From Oscillospiraceae bacterium (lineage in GTDB: Bacteria > Bacillota > Clostridia > Oscillospirales > Acutalibacteraceae): a stretch of DNA of 11,106 nucleotides. The stretch spans positions 1 through 11,106 of the forward strand of contig DXWE01000031.1 in assembly GCA_019417045.1 (NCBI GenBank). The letters run 5' to 3'. A program made the position numbers and the translations under genes. Of the stretch, positions 1 to 6,109 are shown piece by piece (position 1 is the first letter of the stretch; the number at the start of each line of letters is the position of its first letter). Below the pieces are notes generated by a model. That model was not told the origin of the DNA. It saw only the letters and a program-made list of their open reading frames with translations, and ran no database searches.

Positions 1-126
1 CCCCACCGCGCGGTACAGCGCGCCCGTATCGACATAGACATATTGCAGTTCCCCCGCGAGCGCCCTGGCTATCGTGCTCTTGCCCGCGCCCGAGGGCCCG
101 TCGATCGCTATCGCCACTGGTTTCAT
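1..126 (-). CDS. cmk: Cytidylate kinase, N-terminal part (cut by window edge)
   Basis: Cytidylate kinase phosphorylates CMP and dCMP with ATP in the cytoplasm, for pyrimidine nucleotide recycling. Only the first 42 residues lie in the window. They contain a P-loop, GPSGAGKS at residues 10-17, followed by VDTGALYRAV, the typical cmk segment after the P-loop. The ATG at 126-124 overlaps the stop of the upstream flavoprotein gene as ATGA, which suggests translational coupling. A GGGGAG Shine-Dalgarno (140-135) sits 8 bases before the start. It is the last visible gene of the minus-strand operon. A HI0933-type flavoprotein followed by cmk is, from memory, a common clostridial arrangement. Other P-loop NMP kinases are possible, but the DTGALYRA segment favours cmk. 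Confidence 0.93.
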   Translation of the reverse strand, partial: MKPVAIAIDGPSGAGKSTIARALAGELQYVYVDTGALYRAVG

Positions 127-1397
127 CCGGATGTCTCCCCTCTGGTATCCCTCTGTACAATCCCGCGGCCCGCCGCCGCGCCGGTCGAAAACGCGATCTG
201 CAGGTTGAACCCGCCGGTGTATGCGTCCACATCCAGCACCTCGCCCGCAAAATAGAGGCCCCACACCTTTTTGGAGGCCATCGTCTTCGCCTCGATCTCC
301 CGGACGTCCACCCCGCCGGCCGTGACCACCGCCTCTTCGATCGGGCGGAACCCCTCCACCGGCACGGCAAACGCCTTGCACACCGCGCCCAACCGCTGCC
401 GCTCCTCCCGGGTGACCGCGTTGCACGGTTTTTCGCCGGACACCCGCGCCCGCCGCAGCACCGTCCCGATGAGCGAGCGCGGCAGCAGATGTGGCAGCGC
501 GTTGGACAGATGCAGATTTTTATAGGCTTCCAGGTCCCGGACCAGCCGCGCATCCAGCTTTTCGGGCGGGAGACCGGGTTTCAGATCGATCCACAGCGTA
601 TACCGCCCGGGCGCCATATCCCGCAGGTGCGCGCTCGCGCTGAGCACGAGCGGCCCGGACACCCCGAAATGGGTGAACAGCAGCTCCCCCAGTTCCTCAT
701 ACACCGTCTTTCCGGTGACATTGTCCACCGCCCGCAGGGTGCAGTTGCGCAGACTCAGCCCCTGCAGCTCCCCGCAGCACGGGTCGCCGCTGACCAGCGG
801 CACCAGCGACGGACGGGGCGGCACCACCGTGTGGCCCGCCTGCCGCGCCAGCGCGTAGCCGTCCCCCGTGCTGCCGGTGGCCGGATAGGACAGCCCGCCG
901 GTGCACACGATCACGGCGTCAGCCGCCATCTCCCCGCCGCCTTCAAGCCGCACCCCGGCACACACCCCGTCCCGCAGGATCAGGCCCGTCACCCGGCCCC
1001 GGCAGATCCGCGCGCCGCCGGTTTCGGCAAAGCGCACCAGCGCGTCCACAATATCCCGCGCCCGGTCGGACACCGGGAACACCCGGCTGCCCCGCTCCAC
1101 CTTGAGCGGCACCCCGAGCGACTCGAACAGCGCCTGCGTGTCCTGCGGTGTAAACGCACTGAACGCGCTGTACAAAAACCGGCCATTGCGCGGCACCTGC
1201 TCCACACACGCCTGGACCGAACAGTCGTTGGTGACGTTGCACCGGCCCTTGCCGGTGATCCCGACCTTGCGGGCCGGACGCTCATTTTTCTCCACCACCG
1301 TCACAGCGCAGCCGCGCCGGGCGGCCGTTCCCGCCGCCAGCAGGCCGGCCGCACCGCCGCCGACCACTACCGCCTGTAAAGGTCTATCCCGTGTCAC
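123..1397 (-). CDS. NAD(P)/FAD-dependent oxidoreductase, HI0933/YhiN family (BaiN-like)
   Basis: This is a 424-residue soluble flavoprotein. The N-terminus has a Rossmann FAD motif, GGGAAG at residues 13-18, with Glu36 placed to bind the adenosine ribose. The family signature KVGITGKGRCNVTN follows at residues 44-57. Near the C-terminus are YFAGEVLDVDA and GGFNLQIAFSTG, the second FAD-contacting block of the HI0933 family. Length is normal. The GTG start at 1397 is supported by GGAGG (1409-1405) 7 bases upstream, and it overlaps the stop of the RpiR-type gene as GTGA. The downstream end overlaps cmk by 4 bases, so the three genes are probably translated in a coupled way. Substrate is unknown. 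Bile-acid BaiN from Clostridium scindens belongs to this family, but most members have no proven reaction, so I give no symbol. Confidence 0.9.
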   Translation of the reverse strand: MTRDRPLQAVVVGGGAAGLLAAGTAARRGCAVTVVEKNERPARKVGITGKGRCNVTNDCSVQACVEQVPRNGRFLYSAFSAFTPQDTQALFESLGVPLKVERGSRVFPVSDRARDIVDALVRFAETGGARICRGRVTGLILRDGVCAGVRLEGGGEMAADAVIVCTGGLSYPATGSTGDGYALARQAGHTVVPPRPSLVPLVSGDPCCGELQGLSLRNCTLRAVDNVTGKTVYEELGELLFTHFGVSGPLVLSASAHLRDMAPGRYTLWIDLKPGLPPEKLDARLVRDLEAYKNLHLSNALPHLLPRSLIGTVLRRARVSGEKPCNAVTREERQRLGAVCKAFAVPVEGFRPIEEAVVTAGGVDVREIEAKTMASKKVWGLYFAGEVLDVDAYTGGFNLQIAFSTGAAAGRGIVQRDTRGETSG

Positions 1398-2266
1398 GGC
1401 AGATCCTCCGGGAAGGACTGGTACACTTCATACTTCTCCCACAGGGTCTCCAGCTCCGCCAGCGTGCCGGCGTTCTGCTCGATCTTTTTCAGCGAAATGG
1501 CCACGATCAGCGCGTTCAGAATGCTCAGCGGCGCCACCAGCGAATCCACGATGGTCGCGAGATCGCTGTGCGCGAGCAGCAGGTGGGTGGCGTATTCGGC
1601 GATGGGAGACAGCTGGCTGTCTGTAATGGCAATGACCTTTGCATGCCGCGAATGGGCAAAATGCATCGTCTTGACCGCCTTGGAGGAATACCGCGGGAAG
1701 CTCATGCCGATGATCGCGTCATCCTCGCTGATGTGGATCATCTCCTCGAGGATCTCCGCGGTGCTGGACGTATAGATCAGATGGACGTTTCCCATCAGCA
1801 GCTTCAGATAGTAGGCGAGGAAATTGGCCAGCGCGCGGCAGCTGCCCGCGCCGAAAATGTACACCTGCCGGGCGTTCACGATCGCGTCGACCGCGCCGTT
1901 GAACACGTCGTGCGGCAGCTCCTCCAGCGTCTGGCGGACATTGGCGATGTCCGAGCCCATCACGTTGTCGAGCACCTCCGCGTCCGTCATGCGCGCGCGC
2001 GTGACCTCGATCCGGCGGATACTCGTCAGACGGCTGCGCACCAGCTCCTGTACCGCCTTTTGCAGTTCGGGGTACCCGTCGTACCCCAGCTCGGCCGCAA
2101 AGCGCACCACGGTGGATTCGCTCACCCCCACCGTCTCCCCGAGCCGGAACGCGGTCATATACGCCGCCTCGTCATAGTGCTCGGCGATAAACTGCGCGAT
2201 GCGTTTCTGGCCCTTGGAAAAGGACGGCTGGTGTTCCGCCATACGGGCCAGCAGTGAGGTTGTCAA
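1394..2266 (-). CDS. MurR/RpiR family transcriptional regulator (HTH + SIS)
   Basis: This is a cytoplasmic DNA-binding regulator of about 290 residues. The N-terminal RpiR-type helix-turn-helix domain spans roughly residues 1-80 and includes VGVSESTVVRFAAELGY, the recognition-helix region. The C-terminal SIS domain covers about residues 110-250, with YIFGAGSCRALAN and GMSFPRYSSKA matching sugar-phosphate isomerase folds. Such proteins usually sense a phosphosugar, but the ligand here is unknown. I prefer the TTG at 2266. AAAGGAAGTG (2282-2273) matches the anti-Shine-Dalgarno in 9 of 10 positions and its AGGAAG core ends 8 bases before that TTG. A GTG at 2275 lies inside the ribosome binding site and is too close to serve. 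The gene follows the membrane-protein gene by 31 bases and overlaps the flavoprotein gene by 4, so it is co-transcribed with genes it may not regulate. Confidence 0.88.
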   Translation of the reverse strand: MTTSLLARMAEHQPSFSKGQKRIAQFIAEHYDEAAYMTAFRLGETVGVSESTVVRFAAELGYDGYPELQKAVQELVRSRLTSIRRIEVTRARMTDAEVLDNVMGSDIANVRQTLEELPHDVFNGAVDAIVNARQVYIFGAGSCRALANFLAYYLKLLMGNVHLIYTSSTAEILEEMIHISEDDAIIGMSFPRYSSKAVKTMHFAHSRHAKVIAITDSQLSPIAEYATHLLLAHSDLATIVDSLVAPLSILNALIVAISLKKIEQNAGTLAELETLWEKYEVYQSFPEDLP

Positions 2267-2297
2267 TGTCGACACTTCCTTTGATTATTTCTTCCCG

Positions 2298-2831
2298 TTA
2301 TTTCCGGAAAATCCGGAGCAGCACCGGGTGCAGCCGCACCCGGTACATCGCCGCCAGCTGGCGCAGCGCGATATCGTAGATCACAAACACCACGTTTCCC
2401 GCCGCCAGGAACACGAGCGGCAGGTTGACGCCGAACAGCACGAACGCGTCCGACTCCAGCCCGACGACGTACAGCAATACCAGGTACGACCCGACCATGG
2501 CGGCGTTGAAAACCAGCAGCTTCACCGCCCAGGCGGCCGCCCGGCTGCGCAGGCGCAGCAGCACCAGCCCGAGGATCGGATAGTACCCGAAAAACACGAT
2601 AAAAAGCAGTTTTTCCTCCATGCGCGGGGCGAGCAGGAAGGACAGCAGTCCCACCGCCACATAGCTCGCCACCCCCCAGCGGACGCCCGCCTCGAGCGCC
2701 ACCGGCAGCAGCAGCGCACCCGCCAGCGCCGGCAGGGCGTAGGTTGCGTAGGGAAACACGGTCAGCAGCATCGCGACCAGGGACAACGCGCACATCACGC
2801 CGCAAAAGGCGATTTTTCCCGTCCGTTTCAT
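2298..2831 (-). CDS. Six-helix integral membrane protein, possibly ECF S-component-like
   Basis: This is a 177-residue hydrophobic protein. About six membrane segments can be read at residues 7-25, 31-48, 51-67, 72-92, 100-120 and 130-155, with a basic C-terminal tail. Size, helix number and the small-residue-rich first helices resemble substrate-binding S components of energy-coupling-factor vitamin transporters. No ligand-specific motif is recognisable, so this is a weak inference and it may be another membrane family. The ATG at 2831 lies one base after the stop of the J-domain gene (TGAGATG). No Shine-Dalgarno is visible, which points to translational coupling. No ECF ATPase or T component lies nearby; group II S components commonly share a distant module. 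It sits between the J-protein gene and the RpiR-type regulator in the same operon. Confidence 0.7.
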   Translation of the reverse strand: MKRTGKIAFCGVMCALSLVAMLLTVFPYATYALPALAGALLLPVALEAGVRWGVASYVAVGLLSFLLAPRMEEKLLFIVFFGYYPILGLVLLRLRSRAAAWAVKLLVFNAAMVGSYLVLLYVVGLESDAFVLFGVNLPLVFLAAGNVVFVIYDIALRQLAAMYRVRLHPVLLRIFRK

Positions 2832-2832
2832 C

Positions 2833-3438
2833 TCAGCAGCAGCGGATCAGGTCGCCGCCCATACACTCACAGCAGCAGTCCGCACAGATCAGGCTGCTGC
2901 ACACGTCGCACCCGGAACACCCGCCGCCGCTCTGCCGGCGGTACATCCCGCCCCGGCGCTGCGCCTCCATCTGGTTGAGGTGGTCGCGGTATTCCCGGTT
3001 GTTCGGGTCCATCTGGCATGCACGGGAAAAATGGGAATAGGCGTCCTCCAGCCAGCCCTTGCGGTAGAGCACGCTCCCTTTTAGAAAATACCACTCCGCG
3101 TCCCGTGAACCCGCGGGAATCCCGTCGAGCAGCATCTCCGCGTCCAGCACGCGGCCGCCGCGCAGCATCTCCCGGATATCCGGGTAGCGCGATGGGCCGG
3201 CGCTCTGTCCGGCGGGGCCGGCGGAACTGCCGCTGCCGCGCTTCTGCTTGCGCTCCCGCACGATCGTGTCATACGCCTCGTTGATCTCCTGCATCTTCTC
3301 CTGCGCGAGATCGGACAGCGGGTTATCGGTATAGTTGTCCGGATGATATTTCCTCGCCTGCTCCCGGTAAGCGGCTTTGACCTCGTCGTCGGTCGCATTC
3401 GGGGAGATTCCCAGCACGTCATAGGGGTTATTCATCAT
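2833..3438 (-). CDS. J-domain (DnaJ-like) protein with TPR-like middle and Cys-rich tail
   Basis: This 201-residue protein starts with a J domain at about residues 5-68, with the HPD tripeptide at 32-34, so it should stimulate the ATPase of an Hsp70 such as DnaK. A Gly/Ser/Pro linker follows at about 69-85. Residues 85-155 look like TPR helices (WYFLKGSVLYRKGWLEDAY is TPR-like). The tail is striking: ten cysteines in the last 28 residues, in C-x2-C-x2-C-x4-C-x2-CCC-x-C spacing with a final CC. It lacks the Gly/Phe region, the usual CxxCxGxG zinc repeats and the C-terminal substrate domains of true DnaJ, so it is a specialised co-chaperone. The gene overlaps the DUF5685 gene by 11 bases. AGGTG precedes tandem ATGs at 3438 and 3435, and either could be the start. 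Confidence 0.88.
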   Translation of the reverse strand: MMNNPYDVLGISPNATDDEVKAAYREQARKYHPDNYTDNPLSDLAQEKMQEINEAYDTIVRERKQKRGSGSSAGPAGQSAGPSRYPDIREMLRGGRVLDAEMLLDGIPAGSRDAEWYFLKGSVLYRKGWLEDAYSHFSRACQMDPNNREYRDHLNQMEAQRRGGMYRRQSGGGCSGCDVCSSLICADCCCECMGGDLIRCC

Positions 3439-4321
3439 CCGTCACCTGTCCTTTGTCAGTCTTGGGGACGAGTGCCTGCCGCTGCGCGGCGGGCATCCCC
3501 CACTCCAGAATATTTGTCAGAATACCGGCAAACCGGCGGATCGAGAGCAGCCGGTAGTCGGCGATGCACTCGGACAAACACGCGTTCAGCGTGCCGGCCG
3601 CATACTCCCGCGCCTGCCGCAATCCCTCGGCATCCCCGGCGCGCAGCCCCCGCACCAGTACATAGGGGTTGTAGCCGGTATGTTCCAGATCGTCCTCCAG
3701 ATCGTCGCACGCATCCATCAGGTACACCCACCGGCCAAGGCAGTAGCCGAACCGCTCGAGCACCCTCTGTTCCACCGGATCCTCCGACAGCCCCCGCGCG
3801 AGCCGGGACAGCATGTCCGCGGACGGCTCGGCCGCCGCGTCGATCGACGCGGTTCCCGCTTCCTCCAGCGCCGCCTGCCGCTCCATGCAGCGGGCGATGT
3901 GCTGATCCAGCTGCGGCCGGGCAGCCGCGGCTTTTTTGTGCGACCGGCGGGACATCCACAGCAGCCACCGGGCGCCGATCCGCCTCCAAAACCCCTCGTC
4001 CCGCGCGTTGTCCTGCAGCTTGTAATAGAGCAGCAGCGCGGCCGCGTCGGTCGCGTATTCCAGCGCCGCAGGGTCCCCCGAACAGCACAGCCGCTTTTTA
4101 AAGGGATTGTAGGGACAGCGCCCCTTTTCAAATCCGCCGCACGAGGGGGAGAGCGCCATGCCGAGCAGCGCCAGAAAGGTGAAATCGTAGCTCAGGCTCA
4201 TGCGCGCCACCAGCCCGTATTTCTTCCCCAGCCGCCGGCACAGCGAACAGTACACGCCCTGATACTGGTCAAATTCCCGGATTTTCAGTTCCGGTTTGAA
4301 GATCCGGACGTATCCGAACAC
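3428..4321 (-). CDS. DUF5685 family protein
   Basis: This protein of about 297 residues matches, from memory, the uncharacterised clostridial family DUF5685, whose members begin MFGYV. I therefore choose the GTG at 4321, which gives MFGYVRIFKPEL. AGGTG (4332-4328) lies 6 bases before it, whereas the earlier GTG at 4330 lies inside that site. It appears soluble and mainly helical. Cysteines occur as YCSLC (25, 28), SCGG (61), RCPYNP (69) and LCC (79, 80), suggesting metal binding. Two acidic motifs stand out: KLQDNARDE (101-109) and MDACDDLEDD (202-211). Their spacing on helices recalls Asp motifs of trans-isoprenoid synthases, but activity is unproven. It is the first gene of the operon, overlapping the J-protein gene by 11 bases, and the two products may act together. 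Confidence 0.8.
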   Translation of the reverse strand: MFGYVRIFKPELKIREFDQYQGVYCSLCRRLGKKYGLVARMSLSYDFTFLALLGMALSPSCGGFEKGRCPYNPFKKRLCCSGDPAALEYATDAAALLLYYKLQDNARDEGFWRRIGARWLLWMSRRSHKKAAAARPQLDQHIARCMERQAALEEAGTASIDAAAEPSADMLSRLARGLSEDPVEQRVLERFGYCLGRWVYLMDACDDLEDDLEHTGYNPYVLVRGLRAGDAEGLRQAREYAAGTLNACLSECIADYRLLSIRRFAGILTNILEWGMPAAQRQALVPKTDKGQVTDDE

Positions 4322-4330
4322 CCACAGCAC

Positions 4331-4415
4331 CTGCCTTTTGGCTCACAACTTACCAATATAGTATCATACAATAGAAAGCGAAAAAGTATATGAAAGAATT
4401 GTAAATATTTTTCTC
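4331..4415 (-). promoter_or_regulatory. AT-rich probable promoter region of the DUF5685-to-cmk operon
   Basis: This 85-base gap between the rqcP stop and the DUF5685 start is strongly AT-rich compared with its surroundings. Read on the minus strand it has TATGAT (4368-4363) and an overlapping TGaTACTAT (4366-4358) as possible -10 elements. TTTACA (4405-4400) resembles a -35, but its spacing to these is wrong. No terminator hairpin follows rqcP, so read-through from the hup operon is also possible. The exact promoter cannot be fixed from sequence. Confidence 0.4.
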
Positions 4416-4655
4416 TCACACGACCCGATAGAGCAGCGCGGCGTCGGCTTTCGCCACCGTCTCCTGCACCGAGAGCACCTCCACTGTCAGCTCCCGCGCA
4501 CCGAGCGTCAGGGTCAGCCGATCGCCCTCCTTGACGTCGTAAGACGCCCGCGCGGCCCTGCCGTTGACAAGCACCCGTCCCGCGTCACACGCTTCGTTTG
4601 CCACCGTGCGGCGCTTGATCAGCCGCGAGACCTTCAGGTATTTGTCGAGACGCAT
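4416..4655 (-). CDS. rqcP: RqcP-type S4-domain RNA-binding protein (YabO)
   Basis: This 79-residue protein is an S4 RNA-binding domain and little else. It starts MRLDKYLKVSRLIKRRTVA and continues with GRVLVNGRAAR and DVKEGD, closely following Bacillus subtilis RqcP (YabO). RqcP binds the 50S subunit with RqcH and helps add C-terminal alanine tails to stalled nascent chains during ribosome quality control. Hsp15 is a relative, but it is longer and this sequence fits RqcP better. The ATG at 4655 has a near-ideal AAGGAGGTG (4672-4664) 8 bases upstream. The gene lies 75 bases after hup, beyond a strong terminator. The mazG, then rqcP order recalls yabN-yabO in Bacillus. The sporulation genes yabP and yabQ that follow there are not seen here. 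Confidence 0.9.
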   Translation of the reverse strand: MRLDKYLKVSRLIKRRTVANEACDAGRVLVNGRAARASYDVKEGDRLTLTLGARELTVEVLSVQETVAKADAALLYRVV

Positions 4656-4683
4656 GTTGACAGCACCTCCTTATCTCACAAAG

Positions 4684-4719
4684 AAAAGAACTGTCCCAGG
4701 TCGCTGGGACAGCTCTTTT
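4684..4719 (-). terminator. Intrinsic terminator after hup
   Basis: The inverted repeat pairs CTGTCCCAG (4691-4699) with CTGGGACAG (4704-4712) around the loop GTCG. One mismatch then leads to an A/T-rich outer stem. On the minus strand the stem is followed by TTCTTTTCTTT, a good uridine tract. It lies directly downstream of hup and upstream of the rqcP ribosome binding site, so it should cap the abundant hup transcript and leave rqcP to read-through. Confidence 0.88.
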
Positions 4720-4730
4720 GGAGTGCGAAC

Positions 4731-5006
4731 TTATTTCGCAACCGCTTCCTTGAACGCCTTGCCAGCCTTGAAAGCGGGCAGCGTCGTCGCCGGGATCTCG
4801 ATGGTCTCCTTGGTGCGGGGATTGCGGCCTACGCGGGCTTCGCGGGTGCGCGCCTCAAAGGTGCCAAAGCCCACCAGGGCCACCTTGTCGCCGGCGGCGA
4901 CAGCGCCCACCACGGCGTCCAGCAGCGCGGCGACAGCCTTCTCCGCATCCTTCTTGGACAGGCCGGACTTCTCGGCGACAGCGGCGATCAATTCAATCTT
5001 GTTCAT
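4731..5006 (-). CDS. hup: HU family DNA-binding protein
   Basis: HU is a small basic dimer that bends and compacts DNA in the nucleoid. The 91-residue product starts MNKIELIAAVAEKSGLSKK, the helical dimer part. It then has the GFGTFE turn (46-51) and the DNA-wrapping arm with GRNPRT at 60-65, where the conserved proline (63) intercalates into DNA. The tail FKAGKAFKEAV is typical. I use the ATG at 5006, which gives the standard length and has GGAGG (5020-5016) 9 bases upstream. A TTG at 5015 directly abuts that site and is unlikely. It follows mazG by 73 bases with no convincing promoter of its own, and ends in a strong terminator. Alanine-rich helices fit the GC-rich genome. Confidence 0.96.
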   Translation of the reverse strand: MNKIELIAAVAEKSGLSKKDAEKAVAALLDAVVGAVAAGDKVALVGFGTFEARTREARVGRNPRTKETIEIPATTLPAFKAGKAFKEAVAK

Positions 5007-5079
5007 ACCAAACAACCTCCAAATAATATATCTCCCAGCGGCACATCCGCATGGTTCCTGTGTAGTGCGTCAGCGCTTC

Positions 5080-5925
5080 CTAATCCGCTCTGTCAGCGAT
5101 GCTCCCCTGTGCGGGCGGGTCTCCGGCCAGCTCGCGCTTGGCCTCGTCCCACAGCGCGTCCAGCTGATCGAGCGACAGCGCCGCCAGATCCATCCCGCGC
5201 TCGCTTGCCAGCCGCTCTACCACGGCAAACCGACGGATAAACTTGTCGGTCGCTTGGGTCAGCGCCTCCTCCGGATCCACCTTCATAAACCGCGCCACAT
5301 TCACGGCCGAGAACAGCACGTCCCCGAGCTCCTCCGTGACCGCGTCGTCCGCCTTCGCGTCGATCGCACGCTGAAGCTCCTCCGTCTCTCCCCGCAGCGC
5401 CTGCATCGCACCGGACACCTCCGGCCAGTCAAACCCGACCCGGCGGGCACGGCCCTGCACCTTTTCCGCGCGCATCAGCGCGGGCAACGCGCGCGGCACG
5501 CTACGCAGCAGATCCGTCTGGGTCTTGTTGCCCTTGGTCCTGCGCTTGATCGCATCCCAGTTTTGCAACACCTGTGCGCTGTCCGATGCGGTCACATCCC
5601 CGAACACATGCGGATGGCGCACCACGAGCTTCTGGCACACACCGTCCACCACGTCGTCGAACGTGAAAGAGCCCGCCTCTTTCTCCATCTGCGCGTGGAA
5701 CACGACCTGCATGAGCACGTCCCCGAGCTCCTCTTTCAGGTCGTCCATGTTCTGGTTATCGATGGCCTCAATCGCCTCGTATGTCTCCTCGAGCAGGTTC
5801 GAGCGGATGCTGTGGTGCGTCTGCTCCCGGTCCCAGGGACACCCACCGGGAGCGCGGAGCAGCTCCATGATCCGCAGCAGGTCCTCCATCGTATACCGGC
5901 TCTTGCACTCAAACGGGACAGCCAT
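5080..5925 (-). CDS. mazG: Nucleoside triphosphate pyrophosphohydrolase MazG
   Basis: MazG hydrolyses (d)NTPs to monophosphates and pyrophosphate, cleaning the nucleotide pool. The 281-residue protein has two MazG domains. The first has GGCPWDREQTH (27-37), EETYE (46-50) and EELGD (65-69), whose acidic residues bind magnesium. The second has ETEEL (180-184) and EELGD (198-202). This is the two-domain form of E. coli MazG. The N-terminal tetrapyrrole-methylase-like domain found in Bacillus YabN is absent. The ATG at 5925 is preceded by GAGGGTG and gives MAVPFECKSRYTMEDLL, a family-like beginning. The reading frame stays open upstream, but that part lies antisense to rluA and shows no MazG similarity. 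A good promoter lies upstream, and hup and rqcP follow. Confidence 0.94.
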   Translation of the reverse strand: MAVPFECKSRYTMEDLLRIMELLRAPGGCPWDREQTHHSIRSNLLEETYEAIEAIDNQNMDDLKEELGDVLMQVVFHAQMEKEAGSFTFDDVVDGVCQKLVVRHPHVFGDVTASDSAQVLQNWDAIKRRTKGNKTQTDLLRSVPRALPALMRAEKVQGRARRVGFDWPEVSGAMQALRGETEELQRAIDAKADDAVTEELGDVLFSAVNVARFMKVDPEEALTQATDKFIRRFAVVERLASERGMDLAALSLDQLDALWDEAKRELAGDPPAQGSIADRAD

Positions 5926-5934
5926 CCACACACC

Positions 5935-5956
5935 CTCTATACGCACTCTATACGCA
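5935..5956. repeat. Perfect 11-bp tandem duplication in the mazG leader
   Basis: The unit ctctatacgca occurs twice back to back (5935-5945 and 5946-5956). It lies in the untranslated leader between the mazG promoter and start codon, and the copy next to the gene contributes to the GAGGGTG ribosome binding site. It looks like a recent slippage duplication. Confidence 0.85.
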
Positions 5957-5975
5957 CAAGTTATCGGACAAGCGT

Positions 5976-6004
5976 ATTTTACCGCATCCCACCGGCTTTT
6001 GCAA
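5976..6004 (-). promoter_or_regulatory. Sigma-A-type promoter of mazG
   Basis: On the minus strand the -35 is TTGCAA (6004-5999) and the -10 is TAAAAT (5981-5976), with a 17-base spacer. Matches to TTGACA and TATAAT are 4/6 and 5/6. The predicted leader to the mazG ATG is about 45 bases. The promoter probably drives mazG, hup and, by read-through, rqcP. Confidence 0.72.
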
Positions 6005-6109
6005 GCCTTTTGCCGATTTTTTTGCCAATTTGACGGCTTTTTTCTCTCCCACACACCGGTTTTGCAACTTCTGCTACCAATTTTTGGCAAGATCTGGGAA
6101 AAAAGCGGG

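Noticed and set aside
489..1379. Plus-strand frame of 296 residues
   Set aside because: It is antisense to the well-supported HI0933-family flavoprotein gene.
5021..5079. TATATTAT before hup as a promoter -10, and a small bulged hairpin at 5035-5054
   Set aside because: The -10 would place the transcript start beyond the ribosome binding site, no -35 fits, and the hairpin is short with a bulge and no T tract.
5994..6017. Hairpin ggctt-ttgc-aagcc followed by a T-rich stretch on the plus strand
   Set aside because: No plus-strand gene ends there, the stem is only 5 bp, and it overlaps the mazG promoter.
4564..6033. Long plus-strand frame of 489 residues
   Set aside because: It is antisense to rqcP, hup and mazG, rich in Arg/His/Pro, a usual shadow in GC-rich DNA.
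6075..6095. Possible terminator after the rluA-type gene (TTGCCAA/TTGGTAG)
   Set aside because: The stem is weak with wobble pairs and no T tract follows on the minus strand.
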